A stretch of 64,000 nt of DNA from DATMER01 sp040349255 (GTDB taxonomy: Bacteria > Acidobacteriota > Thermoanaerobaculia > Multivoradales > UBA5704): assembly GCA_040349255.1 (NCBI GenBank), contig JBEQUE010000051.1:8996-72995 (forward strand). Reading direction: 5' to 3'. Made by a program: the position numbers and the translations under genes. This document shows, one piece after another, positions 1-8,408 of the stretch. How positions within the stretch are numbered: the first letter of the stretch is position 1; each line of letters opens with the position of its first letter. The notes below the pieces were generated by a model. That model was not told the origin of the DNA and did not search any database. It was given only the letters and a program-made list of their open reading frames with translations.

Positions 1-2823
1 GGGCTGGCCGGTCTTGTAGTCGGTACGCCGGAGCGTCCCGTCCGCCAGGAGGTCGACCCGGTCGGCGCGGAAGCGGACGGACCGCGGCCGGCCCTGGCCG
101 TCGAGCACCTGGAGCGCGCCCTCGTCCTCGGCCCGGAGCACCGGGACCGGCCCCTCGGCCCAGTCCGAGTCCCGGGCCGCGTCGAGCCGCGGAGCGACCT
201 GTTCGGCCAGGGCCCGGGCGAGGCCGTTCAGGAAGACGCCCTCCCGCTCCAGCAGCCGGGCCGCCGCCTGCTCGACGAGATCCCGAAGCTCCTCTTCCGC
301 CGGCCAGGAGACGGGCACCGGCCTGCCGTTCGCCGCCGGGCGGGATTCGCGGACGATCCGTTCCAGCACCGCGTGAACCAGGTTGCCCAGCAGGAGCGGG
401 TCGGACCCGGGCGCCATCTGGAGCGGGTCCGGCGTGGGCTCCAGCCGCAGGAGCTTCTGCAGGAAGAGCTGCCAGGGACAGGAGGCCAGCGCTTCGAGGT
501 GCGTGATGAAGAGGTCGCGGCGCCGCGGGTCCCGCGGGTGCACGCCGGCCGGGCCGACGAAGCCGAAGTACGGTCCGAGACGGGCGCGCGCCGCCCGGCC
601 CTCGGGCGTCCGGAGGTCGGGATCGATCTCGTCGAGCACGGCCAGCCGCGCGGCGGCGAGAGCCCGGTCCCCGGACGCGAGCGGCAGGACGAGCGCGAGA
701 TCCGACCGCGAGCCGTGCAGCCCGGCGAGGACGGCGCGCTCGGCGGCCGTCCTCGGGCCCCGGCCCACCGCCTCCCGCGACCACAGCGGCGGCACCCGTG
801 GCGCCTCGGCCGTGTCGCGCAGGAGCGGCGAGGCCGAGACCGCCTTGCCGTCCTCGTCCGCGCTCTGCCAGGAGAGGGTGACGGCCGGGCTCGAAGAGAG
901 CAGGTGGGAGAACAGCCAGCGCTCCTCGTCGAAGCCGCCGAGCTTGACCGGCACGTCCGGGATCACCCGCTGGATCACGCGGCGGAGATCGTCCGGCAGG
1001 AGAGGGTCCTGCCGGACGCCGCGCGGGAAGACGTCGCGGTTCAGGCCGGCCAGGAAGAGGTGCTCGAACGTGCGCCCGCGGGCCTCCATGGCGGTGAGCA
1101 CCGGCACGCCGCCGCCGGCGCCGCCGAGCTCGGCGGTGCCGGCGTCTTCCAGCTCCAGGGCCAGGAGGCGCCGCAGCTCGTCGCGGTCGAGCGCGAACCG
1201 CGGCGGCACCTCGCGGCGCAGGGTCCCCAGCGCTTCGACCACCGGGCCCTCCCCGCGCCAGCCGAGGATCCCGAGGATCTCCTCCAAGCGGGAGAAGTGG
1301 TCCTTGGCGGCGGCGTCCTCGGTCCAGGCGCCGAGCCGCTCGCGCACCAGGCCGGCGAGGCGCACCGCCTCCCGGATGGGCTCGCTCCGAACCTCCCGCC
1401 GCACGGCCTGGACCTGGCCGTCTCCCTCTTCCACGTCCACGGTATCGGCCTCGTTGCCGTCGCGTCCGCTCTGCTGCAGCCCGTGGCGGATCGGCAGGGG
1501 AAAGAAATGCACCTCCTGGCCGTCGGAATCCACCTTCCTGTGGAGGAACCGCTCGGGCCGGAGCGCGGCCACGTCGCGCAGCCGGCCGGCGCCGAGCGCG
1601 GCGAAGGCGAGCCGGAGGTCGACGCCTCCCGGCAGGTCAGCGACCGCGTCGAGCCAGCGGTCGGCGGGCGCGTCCTCGCCGCGCCGGAGCAGCTCCAGGA
1701 AGGCGCGCGCCCGGCGGCCGGCGGGACCGAGAGCGCCGCGGGTGCCCACCGCCGAGAACGGCACGCCGAGCCTCCGCAGGTGCCGGGAGAGCGGCAGCCG
1801 GTACGAGGAGAGATCGCGCGCCGCGATCCCGACCGCCTCCGGCCGCACGCCTTCATCCAGCAGACCGCGGACGCGCCGGGCGATCTCGCGGGTCTCGGCC
1901 TCGACGCCCGGAGCCTGGAAGCGCTCGATGCGCGGCGGCGGGATGTCGGCCAGGGGGGGCGGCGGCGGCTCGTCCAGGGACGCCACCGGCGACAGCCGCA
2001 CTGCGAGCCGCTCTGTGAACGCGCTCTCGACCCCCTCGCCCTGCCAGGAGGGCGGCCGGTCGAGCACGAGCCACGCCTGCCGGCGGCGCAGCAGCGACTG
2101 GAGGAGGTCGGCGGCCACGCCGGTCGCGTCCGCGAACCCGTGGACGATCACGGTCCGCGCCGGCAGGACCGCCTCGGGATCGGCTTCCAGCAGATCGGTC
2201 GCCCGGCGCAGCAGGGTCGACAGGGTGCCGAGCCGGAGGCGCCGCAGGTCGGCCTCGGTCCGGGCCGCGACCCGGACCAGGGCCCGGGCGCGGTCGATCG
2301 CCGCCCGGGAGGCCACGAACGGACCGTCGAGGGCCAGCGCCTCCTCGGCTGCCTCGGCATGGACCGGCTCCAGCCCGGCGTCGAGCAGGTCGCGCACCGT
2401 CCCGGCCACGGCGCCGTAGCCGTCCACGAGATCGCCGAGCCCGTCGCGCAGGTGCCGCTCGGCCGCGGCATGCCGCTGGACCAGCACCTCGGCGAGCCGC
2501 CGGCCGCGCGGCGGCGTCTCGCCCGCGCGCTCCAGGATCTCGAAGGCGAGCCCGTGCAGCGTCTGGACCTTCACGCCGGCCACGGAGCGCGACCGGACGA
2601 GCGCCGCCGAGAGGTGCGCCCGCAGGCTGCGGGACGGCACCACCACCCGGACCGGGCTGGCGAGGAGGGCCGGATCGCGCCGGGCCTCCTCGGCCAGCAG
2701 CCCGACGCGGCCGACCACCAGCGACTCGGCGGCCAGGGCGCCGCGCACGACGAGGACCCGGCCGGGAGGAGACGGCGGCTCCGGAACGGCGCCGCTGTCG
2801 AAAAGGCTGAGCTGCACTGCCAC
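1..2823 (-). CDS. AddB-like PD-(D/E)XK nuclease (partial, C-terminus beyond window)
   Basis: A continuous minus-strand frame of 941 codons runs from GTG 2823 through the left window edge. The C-terminal part has the RecB-family nuclease layout: an isolated Cys in ASCPWQLFLQ near residue 780 (first Fe-S cysteine position of AddB), GNLVHAVLE near 818, ADRVD and then DYKTG near 935 (motif III Asp and Lys). Such proteins process double-strand breaks with an AddA/RecB helicase. The N-terminus has PSRSL where AddB would carry a Walker A, so nucleotide binding may be lost here. A TATCCT hexamer lies 6 nt before the GTG, supporting this start and leaderless expression. An addA-like partner would be expected beyond the edge. 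Family is clear from motifs; exact subfamily is inferred. Confidence 0.8.
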   Translation of the reverse strand, partial: MAVQLSLFDSGAVPEPPSPPGRVLVVRGALAAESLVVGRVGLLAEEARRDPALLASPVRVVVPSRSLRAHLSAALVRSRSVAGVKVQTLHGLAFEILERAGETPPRGRRLAEVLVQRHAAAERHLRDGLGDLVDGYGAVAGTVRDLLDAGLEPVHAEAAEEALALDGPFVASRAAIDRARALVRVAARTEADLRRLRLGTLSTLLRRATDLLEADPEAVLPARTVIVHGFADATGVAADLLQSLLRRRQAWLVLDRPPSWQGEGVESAFTERLAVRLSPVASLDEPPPPPLADIPPPRIERFQAPGVEAETREIARRVRGLLDEGVRPEAVGIAARDLSSYRLPLSRHLRRLGVPFSAVGTRGALGPAGRRARAFLELLRRGEDAPADRWLDAVADLPGGVDLRLAFAALGAGRLRDVAALRPERFLHRKVDSDGQEVHFFPLPIRHGLQQSGRDGNEADTVDVEEGDGQVQAVRREVRSEPIREAVRLAGLVRERLGAWTEDAAAKDHFSRLEEILGILGWRGEGPVVEALGTLRREVPPRFALDRDELRRLLALELEDAGTAELGGAGGGVPVLTAMEARGRTFEHLFLAGLNRDVFPRGVRQDPLLPDDLRRVIQRVIPDVPVKLGGFDEERWLFSHLLSSSPAVTLSWQSADEDGKAVSASPLLRDTAEAPRVPPLWSREAVGRGPRTAAERAVLAGLHGSRSDLALVLPLASGDRALAAARLAVLDEIDPDLRTPEGRAARARLGPYFGFVGPAGVHPRDPRRRDLFITHLEALASCPWQLFLQKLLRLEPTPDPLQMAPGSDPLLLGNLVHAVLERIVRESRPAANGRPVPVSWPAEEELRDLVEQAAARLLEREGVFLNGLARALAEQVAPRLDAARDSDWAEGPVPVLRAEDEGALQVLDGQGRPRSVRFRADRVDLLADGTLRRTDYKTGQP

Positions 2824-2829
2824 GGCGAA

Positions 2830-2835
2830 AGGATA
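2830..2835 (-). promoter_or_regulatory. Putative -10 hexamer of the AddB-like gene
   Basis: TATCCT on the minus strand ends 6 nt before GTG 2823. No convincing -35 and no Shine-Dalgarno are visible, so a leaderless transcript is inferred. Confidence 0.4.
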
Positions 2836-2878
2836 TCGCTTCCGCGGAGACCCAAGGACCCCAGGGACTGCAAGGACA

Positions 2879-3988
2879 TCAAGAACTCGAGGATCTTGAG
2901 TCCGGCTCGAAGCCCCTGGTCCTCGCGTCGTACCAGTAGAGGATCCGCTCCGGAGCGCCGCCGCCCTTCAGGCGGAAAAGCGCGAAGCCCCGGGCCTGGA
3001 TCGGCGACGTGTCCTGGTACCGCATCGAGAGCGGCGGCGCCAGGTAGAGCTTGCCCGGGCTCGCCCGCTCCGGCGGGGCGGTCGACCACCCGTAAGGCCG
3101 CCGGTAGATCTCCTTGTGCGAGTCGTGGAAGTGCCCCGCCAGCACGCCGGCGACGGACGGGGAGTCTACGATCTTCTTCCACCGGGCGTAGACCTCCTTC
3201 GGCACGTTCCAGGACGACGCCGCCGACCACTCCGGGCGGCCCGGCGCCCATTCCTGCCGGTCCGGGCCCTTCCTCATCCGGATCTGGGCGAGCTTGTACG
3301 GATCGTCGATCTCCGCGATGTGGGTGACGATCAGGACCCGCTTCGGACCGGCCTGTTCCACGAGGCGCGCGAGCCGGTCGAGCTGCGCGAGCTGCACCCC
3401 GGAGCGGGCCGGGGACACGCCGTCCTTGAACGACTGCGACGGGAACCCGACGAGCCGGTACGAGGTCCCGGGGACGTCGGCCCAGCAGCTCGAAAGCCCG
3501 CCTCCGAAATAGCAGGAGGTCAGGTCGTGCAGCGCCACGCCCGTGCCCTGGAGCTGCGCCTGGACGCGGCTCCAGAAGAGCTGGAACGCCGCGACCTCCG
3601 GCCCGTCGGGCGCCTCGTCCTTGACGTCGTTGTTGCCGGGGACCAGATAGATGTCCTTGACCGGGCTCTTCCCGAGGATGCCCGCGACGAGCTTCACCGC
3701 GCCATCCACTCCGACCGGCTCGCCGGCGAACAGGTCGAGACCGAAATCGCCGCTCACGACCAGGAACGAGGGTTTGCCGGGAAGGTCGTCCAGAGCGGCG
3801 ACGAGGTCCGAGAACGCCTGCTGGTTCATCGGCTCCTGGCGCTGGCGGAGCTCCGGCCTGTCGCCGTAAAAGAGGTGGGGGTCGGTGGCGTGGACGAACC
3901 AGATCTCTCCGTCCGGCGCCTGGCGCCGGCAGCCCGCACAGAGGATCAGGACGAGGAGAAGGAGGACGACCGGGCGCAGCCGTCGCAT
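2879..3988 (-). CDS. Metallophosphoesterase lipoprotein
   Basis: Predicted calcineurin-like phosphoesterase of 369 aa, anchored outside the cytoplasm. The N-terminus is a signal peptide ending in LCAGC, a near-lipobox whose last Cys would be lipidated. The metal-binding motifs are present in order: TDPHL (DxH), SGDFGLD (GD), PGNNDVKD (a GNND variant of GNHD), VTHIAEID and AGHFHDSH (GHxH). The start ATG lies 4 nt after the stop of the upstream ABC exporter gene on the same strand, so both are probably one transcript. Substrate cannot be read from sequence; phospholipid, nucleotide or UDP-sugar phosphoesters are all possible in this superfamily. Confidence 0.82.
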   Translation of the reverse strand: MRRLRPVVLLLLVLILCAGCRRQAPDGEIWFVHATDPHLFYGDRPELRQRQEPMNQQAFSDLVAALDDLPGKPSFLVVSGDFGLDLFAGEPVGVDGAVKLVAGILGKSPVKDIYLVPGNNDVKDEAPDGPEVAAFQLFWSRVQAQLQGTGVALHDLTSCYFGGGLSSCWADVPGTSYRLVGFPSQSFKDGVSPARSGVQLAQLDRLARLVEQAGPKRVLIVTHIAEIDDPYKLAQIRMRKGPDRQEWAPGRPEWSAASSWNVPKEVYARWKKIVDSPSVAGVLAGHFHDSHKEIYRRPYGWSTAPPERASPGKLYLAPPLSMRYQDTSPIQARGFALFRLKGGGAPERILYWYDARTRGFEPDSRSSSS

Positions 3989-3992
3989 GGGG

Positions 3993-5894
3993 CTACGGGC
4001 TGACCGCGACCCGCTCGCGCCTCTCCAGCTCCTGGTCCTTGTACTGGAGGAGGTACAGCCGGTAGTAGATTCCGCGCTGGGCGAGCAGCTCCTGGTGGGT
4101 GCCCATCTCGCGGATCTCGCCCTTGTGCATGACCAGAATCCGGTCCGCCTTCTGGATCGTGGACAGCCGGTGGGCGATCACGATGCTCGTGCGGCCCACC
4201 AGCAGGCGGTCGAGCGCCTTCTGGATGAGCTGCTCGGTCTCCGTGTCGATCGACGAGGTGGCCTCGTCGAGGATCAGGATGCTGGGGTCGAAGGCCAGGG
4301 CGCGCGCGAAGGCGATGAGCTGCTTCTGGCCGACCGAGAGGCCGGCGCCGCGCTCCCGGACCGGCGTGTCGAAGCCGTCCGGCAGGCGATCGATGAACGG
4401 CAGGGCATGGACCTCGCCGGCCGCCCAGCGCAGCCGCTCGTCGTCGATCGACGCCTCGCCCAGCCGGATGTTCGCCCCGATCGAGCCGGAGAAGAGGAAC
4501 ACGTCCTGGAGCACCATGGCCACGCTGCGGCGCAGGCGCGGCAGGTCCCACTGCCGGACGTCCACGCCGTCCACCTTCACCGCACCGTCGTCCACGTCGT
4601 AGAAGCGCAGGAGGAGGTTGGCAAGCGTGCTCTTGCCGGCGCCGGTGTGGCCGACCACGGCCAGGGTCTCGCCGGGGCGCACCTGGAACGAGATCCCCTT
4701 GAGCACCGGCTCGCCCTCCTTGTAGGAGAAGCGGACGCGGTCGAACTCGATCTCGCCGAGCACCCGGCCGGGGGTGTCCGGCGAATACGCGCCCGCCGGC
4801 GAGACGATCGTCTCCGGCGTGTCGATCAGCCTGAAGATGCGCTCCGAGGCCGCCATGGCGCCCTGCAGGATGTTGTACTTCTCCGACAGGTCGGCGAGCG
4901 GCTGGTAGAAGCGCTGGGCGTACTGGAGGAAGGCGATCAGGGCGCCGATCGAGGTGATGCCGGCGATCACCCGGCCGCCGCCATACCAGAGAATAAGGCC
5001 GATGCCGAGCGCCGTGATCAGCTCCACGCCGGGGTAGAACACCGCGTAGTAGAAGATGCCGCGCACGTTCGCGTCGCGGTGCGCCTGGTTGATCTCCTCG
5101 AAGTCGGCGTAGGCCCGCGCCTCGCGGTTGAAGAGCTGCACCACCGGCATGCCGGTGATGTGCTCCTGGAGGAAGGCGTTGATCTTCGCGATCTTGACCC
5201 GCACCTCGCGGAAGCTGTCGCGCACCCGCGCCTTGAACCAGGAGGTCAGCCCGAGCAGGAGCGGCACGATCGAGAACGCCACCACCGCCAGCCGCCAGTC
5301 GAGCCAGAAGAGAACCCCCACGATGCCGGCGAGGAGCAGGATGTCGCCCAGGATCGCCACGATGCCGGCCGAGAACATCTCGTTGAGCGCGTCGACATCG
5401 GTCGTCACCCGGGTGACCAGCCGGCCGATCGGGTTGCGGTCGAAGTAGGAGATCGGCAGCCGCTGGAGGTGGCCGAAGACCTGCCGCCGCAGGTCGTTCA
5501 TGATGTACTGCCCCATGAGCTGCATCACATAGCCTTCGGCGTACAGCGTGACGAACGTGAGCACCAGCGCCACCAGGTAGATCACGGCGACCGCGGTGAG
5601 CCCCTGGGTGGCGACCGACGCGGGCTCGATGCCGCGGGCGAGGAGCGCGTCGCGCACCCAGACGCTCACGCCCGAGAGCCGGGCCGGCTCCGCCTCGTCC
5701 GGCCGGATGAAGAGGTCCATCGACACCGCGAAGGCCAGAGGACCGATGAGCTGGAGGACGGACGAGAGGAGGATCAGCGCCACCGCGACGGCCGTCATGC
5801 CGCGGTACGGCCGCAGGTAGGTCATCAGACGCCGCATCAGCCGGGCGTCGTAGGCCTTGCCCAGGGCTTCCTCTTCCTGGTGGGCGTCGCTCAT
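3993..5894 (-). CDS. ABC exporter, fused permease-ATPase (MsbA/MdlB type)
   Basis: Inner-membrane half-transporter of 633 aa with an N-terminal six-helix ABC type 1 exporter domain followed by a nucleotide-binding domain. Visible ATPase motifs are Walker A GHTGAGKST, a signature-like LSVGQKQL and Walker B LILDEATSS. The family exports lipids, peptides or drugs as a dimer; the substrate here is not determinable. I chose ATG 5894 because the conserved LGKAYDARLMRRL start of this subfamily follows directly, and a TATCTT hexamer sits 7 nt upstream. A GTG at 5930 would add 12 residues. Divergent from pilT and followed 4 nt later by the phosphoesterase gene. Confidence 0.87.
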   Translation of the reverse strand: MSDAHQEEEALGKAYDARLMRRLMTYLRPYRGMTAVAVALILLSSVLQLIGPLAFAVSMDLFIRPDEAEPARLSGVSVWVRDALLARGIEPASVATQGLTAVAVIYLVALVLTFVTLYAEGYVMQLMGQYIMNDLRRQVFGHLQRLPISYFDRNPIGRLVTRVTTDVDALNEMFSAGIVAILGDILLLAGIVGVLFWLDWRLAVVAFSIVPLLLGLTSWFKARVRDSFREVRVKIAKINAFLQEHITGMPVVQLFNREARAYADFEEINQAHRDANVRGIFYYAVFYPGVELITALGIGLILWYGGGRVIAGITSIGALIAFLQYAQRFYQPLADLSEKYNILQGAMAASERIFRLIDTPETIVSPAGAYSPDTPGRVLGEIEFDRVRFSYKEGEPVLKGISFQVRPGETLAVVGHTGAGKSTLANLLLRFYDVDDGAVKVDGVDVRQWDLPRLRRSVAMVLQDVFLFSGSIGANIRLGEASIDDERLRWAAGEVHALPFIDRLPDGFDTPVRERGAGLSVGQKQLIAFARALAFDPSILILDEATSSIDTETEQLIQKALDRLLVGRTSIVIAHRLSTIQKADRILVMHKGEIREMGTHQELLAQRGIYYRLYLLQYKDQELERRERVAVSP

Positions 5895-5901
5895 CGACGA
5901 C

Positions 5902-5907
5902 AAGATA
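5902..5907 (-). promoter_or_regulatory. Putative -10 hexamer of the ABC exporter operon
   Basis: Minus-strand TATCTT, 7 nt before ATG 5894, fits the TANNNT-N5-8-start pattern seen elsewhere in the window. Confidence 0.35.
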
Positions 5908-6026
5908 TCAGAGCGGCTCTCCCCCCTCACCCTATACCTGTTCGTCTATTCAGTGGTACACTGCCCGCCAGCTTCAGGTCCAGAAGAAGAAGATCCAGGT
6001 TTTCCGGATTCCGGGGGGTTTTCGCC

Positions 6027-7145
6027 GTGCCGCCGACGTTGAACCAGCTTCTCAAGGAGATGGTAGGTCAGGGAGGGTCCGACCTCCACATCACCACGAA
6101 CTCGCCGCCGCAGATCCGGGTCGACGGGCACCTGCGCCCGCTCCAGTACCCGGCCATGACGCCGGCCGAGACCAAGCAGCTCGCCTACTCCATCCTCACC
6201 GACAACCAGAAGCACCGTCTGGAAGAGGACCTGGAGATCGACCTCTCCTTCGGCATCAAGGGGCTGGCGCGCTTCCGCGCCAACATCTTCCACCAGCGCG
6301 GCGCCATCGCCGCGGTGTTCCGGCAGATCCCCTTCGAGATCAAGGGCTTCAAGGAGCTCGGGCTGCCCACGATCATCGAGAAGCTGTGCGAGAAGCCGCG
6401 CGGCCTGATCCTGGTCACCGGCCCGACCGGCTCCGGCAAGTCGACCACGCTCGCCGCCATGCTCGACAAGATCAACCGCGAGCGCGCCGAGCACATGATC
6501 ACCATCGAGGACCCGGTCGAGTTCCTGCACTCGCACAAGAAGTGCCTGGTCAACCAGCGCGAGGTCCACGCCGACACCCACGGCTTCGCCAACGCGCTGC
6601 GCTCCGCCCTGCGGCAGGACCCCGACGTGGTGCTGATCGGCGAGATGCGCGACCTGGAGACCATCGAGTCGGCGCTGCGCATCGCCGAAACCGGCCACTT
6701 GACCTTCGCCACCCTGCACACGAACTCGGCCGCGCAGTCGATCAACCGCATCATCGACGTCTTTCCCGCCCACCAGCAGGGGCAGATCCGCGCCCAGCTC
6801 TCGCTCGTGCTGGAAGGGATCATCTGCCAGGCCCTGCTGCCCAAGGCCGGCGGCAAGGGGCGCGCCATGGCCATGGAGATCCTCATCCCCAGCGCGGCCA
6901 TCCGCAACCTGATCCGCGAGGACAAGATCCACCAGATCTACGGCATGATGCAGGCCGGGCAGGCCAAATACGGGATGCAGACGTTCAACCAGTCCCTCGC
7001 GTCCCTGTACTTCAAGCGCCTGATCACGCTGGAGACCGCGCTCTCCCGCTCGTCGCTGCCCGACGAGCTGCAGGAGATGATCAACCGCGGGCCCGCGGCG
7101 CTGAACCCCACGCTCGGAGTGCAAGAGACTGGAGGAAGGAGCTAA
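6027..7145 (+). CDS. pilT: Type IV pilus retraction ATPase PilT
   Basis: Hexameric cytoplasmic ATPase (372 aa) that depolymerises the pilus and powers twitching. It carries Walker A GPTGSGKST, Asp box TIEDPVEF, Walker B DVVLIGEMRD, His box TGHLTFATLHTN and the PilT-specific C-terminal AIRNLIRE motif needed for retraction. The reading frame is open far upstream, but homology begins at VPPTLNQLLKEM, so GTG 6027 is the start; a run of six G residues 8-13 nt upstream can serve as Shine-Dalgarno. First gene of pilT-pilC-pilS-pilR; pilC follows after 3 nt. Identification is secure. Confidence 0.95.
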   Translation: MPPTLNQLLKEMVGQGGSDLHITTNSPPQIRVDGHLRPLQYPAMTPAETKQLAYSILTDNQKHRLEEDLEIDLSFGIKGLARFRANIFHQRGAIAAVFRQIPFEIKGFKELGLPTIIEKLCEKPRGLILVTGPTGSGKSTTLAAMLDKINRERAEHMITIEDPVEFLHSHKKCLVNQREVHADTHGFANALRSALRQDPDVVLIGEMRDLETIESALRIAETGHLTFATLHTNSAAQSINRIIDVFPAHQQGQIRAQLSLVLEGIICQALLPKAGGKGRAMAMEILIPSAAIRNLIREDKIHQIYGMMQAGQAKYGMQTFNQSLASLYFKRLITLETALSRSSLPDELQEMINRGPAALNPTLGVQETGGRS

Positions 7146-7148
7146 CCC

Positions 7149-8354
7149 ATGCCCAGCTTCGAATGGAAAGGCCGTACGCGCGCGGGCCAGGCTCAGGAGG
7201 GCGTCCTGCTGGCCGACTCCCGGGATGCCGCCGTCGCCGTCCTGCGGCGCCAGCAGATCCAGGTGACGAACATCCGCGAGCGCGGCCGGGAGATCAAGCT
7301 CCTCCCGCGCATGCCCATGAAGGTCAACCGCAAGCGCATCTCGATCTTCACCCGGCAGTTCTCGGTGATGCTCGACGCCGGCCTCCCCCTCGTGCAGTGC
7401 CTGGAGATCCTCGGCGGCCAGGAGGAGAACAAGGCCTTCGCCGCGATGATCAACGAGGTGCGCTCCGACGTCGAGTCCGGCTCCTCCGTGGCCGACGCCA
7501 TGAAGAAGCACCCGAAGGCCTTCGACAACCTGTTCGTCAACATGGTCGCCGCGGGCGAGGCGGGCGGTATCCTCGACGTCATCCTGCAGCGCCTGTCGGC
7601 CTACATCGAGAAGGCCGTCAAGCTCAACAGCCAGGTCAAGTCGGCCATGATCTACCCGGTCGCGGTGCTGGTCATCGCGGCCCTGGTGGTGTTCATCATC
7701 CTGTGGAAGGTCATCCCGGTGTTCGCCCAGCTCTTCTCCGGGCTCGGCGGCGAGATGCCCTTCCTCACCCGGATGGTGATCGCGGCGTCGAATTTCGTCG
7801 GCCGCTACTTCATCTTCATCTTCCTGGTGCTCGGCGCCGGCATGGTGGCCATCCAGCGCTACCACAACACCTACCGCGGACGCCGCGTGCTCGACGGGCT
7901 CCTGCTCAAGGTCCCGATCATCGGCATGCTGCTGCGCAAGATCTCCGTGGCCCGGTTCTGCCGCACCCTGGCGACCCTGACCGCCTCCGGCGTGCCGATC
8001 CTCGACGGCCTCGAGATCACGGCGAAGACCGCCGGCAACGCGATCATCGAGGACTCCATCATGGCGGTGCGCAAGAGCGTCGAGGAAGGCAAGACGATCA
8101 GCGAGCCGCTCGCCGAGACCAAGGTGTTCCCGGCCATGGTGGTGCAGATGATCAACGTCGGCGAGCAGACCGGCGCCCTCGACCAGATGCTGTCGAAGAT
8201 CGCCGACTTCTACGAGGACGAGGTGGACACCGCCGTCGCCGGCATGATGAAGCTGATCGAGCCGCTCATGATCTCCATCCTGGGCGTGGTCATCGGCACG
8301 ATCGTGGCGGCCATGTACCTGCCGCTCTACTCGATCCTGACCAAGATCGGCTAG
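7149..8354 (+). CDS. pilC: Type IV pilus inner-membrane platform protein PilC
   Basis: Polytopic GspF/PilC-family protein (401 aa) that couples the PilB/PilT motors to pilin insertion or removal. Two T2SSF domains are visible: the first begins at FTRQFSVMLDAGLPL, the second at FCRTLATLTASGVPIL, each with the GEQTG/AGEAGG-type turn. Hydrophobic segments occur near residues 170-195, 210-235 and at the C-terminus. The ATG follows a strong GGAGGAAGGAG ribosome site that overlaps the end of pilT, so the two are translationally linked. Confidence 0.95.
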   Translation: MPSFEWKGRTRAGQAQEGVLLADSRDAAVAVLRRQQIQVTNIRERGREIKLLPRMPMKVNRKRISIFTRQFSVMLDAGLPLVQCLEILGGQEENKAFAAMINEVRSDVESGSSVADAMKKHPKAFDNLFVNMVAAGEAGGILDVILQRLSAYIEKAVKLNSQVKSAMIYPVAVLVIAALVVFIILWKVIPVFAQLFSGLGGEMPFLTRMVIAASNFVGRYFIFIFLVLGAGMVAIQRYHNTYRGRRVLDGLLLKVPIIGMLLRKISVARFCRTLATLTASGVPILDGLEITAKTAGNAIIEDSIMAVRKSVEEGKTISEPLAETKVFPAMVVQMINVGEQTGALDQMLSKIADFYEDEVDTAVAGMMKLIEPLMISILGVVIGTIVAAMYLPLYSILTKIG

Positions 8355-8363
8355 CGTAGGCAC

Positions 8364-8389
8364 GAGAGGCGGCGGGACCGCCGCCTCTC
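8364..8389 (+). terminator. Stem-loop after pilC
   Basis: Arms GAGAGGCGGCGG and CCGCCGCCTCTC are perfectly complementary around a minimal loop, 9 nt after the pilC stop, followed by CCGTCTTT. The U tract is poor, so this may be a weak terminator or attenuator that lowers pilSR relative to pilTC. Confidence 0.5.
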
Positions 8390-8408
8390 CCGTCTTTCCG
8401 GCGTCCCG

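Noticed and set aside
373..3327. Very long plus-strand open frame (about 984 codons)
   Set aside because: It is antisense to the AddB-like and phosphoesterase genes; its protein is Arg/Gly/Pro-rich with no motif. In this G+C-rich DNA such shadow frames are expected.
5957..5962. TACACT as pilT -10
   Set aside because: No -35 at suitable spacing and not adjacent to a start codon; evidence too weak to list.
3885..7145. PilT with a 700-residue N-terminal extension
   Set aside because: The extension is antisense to the ABC exporter; PilT homology starts at GTG 6027.
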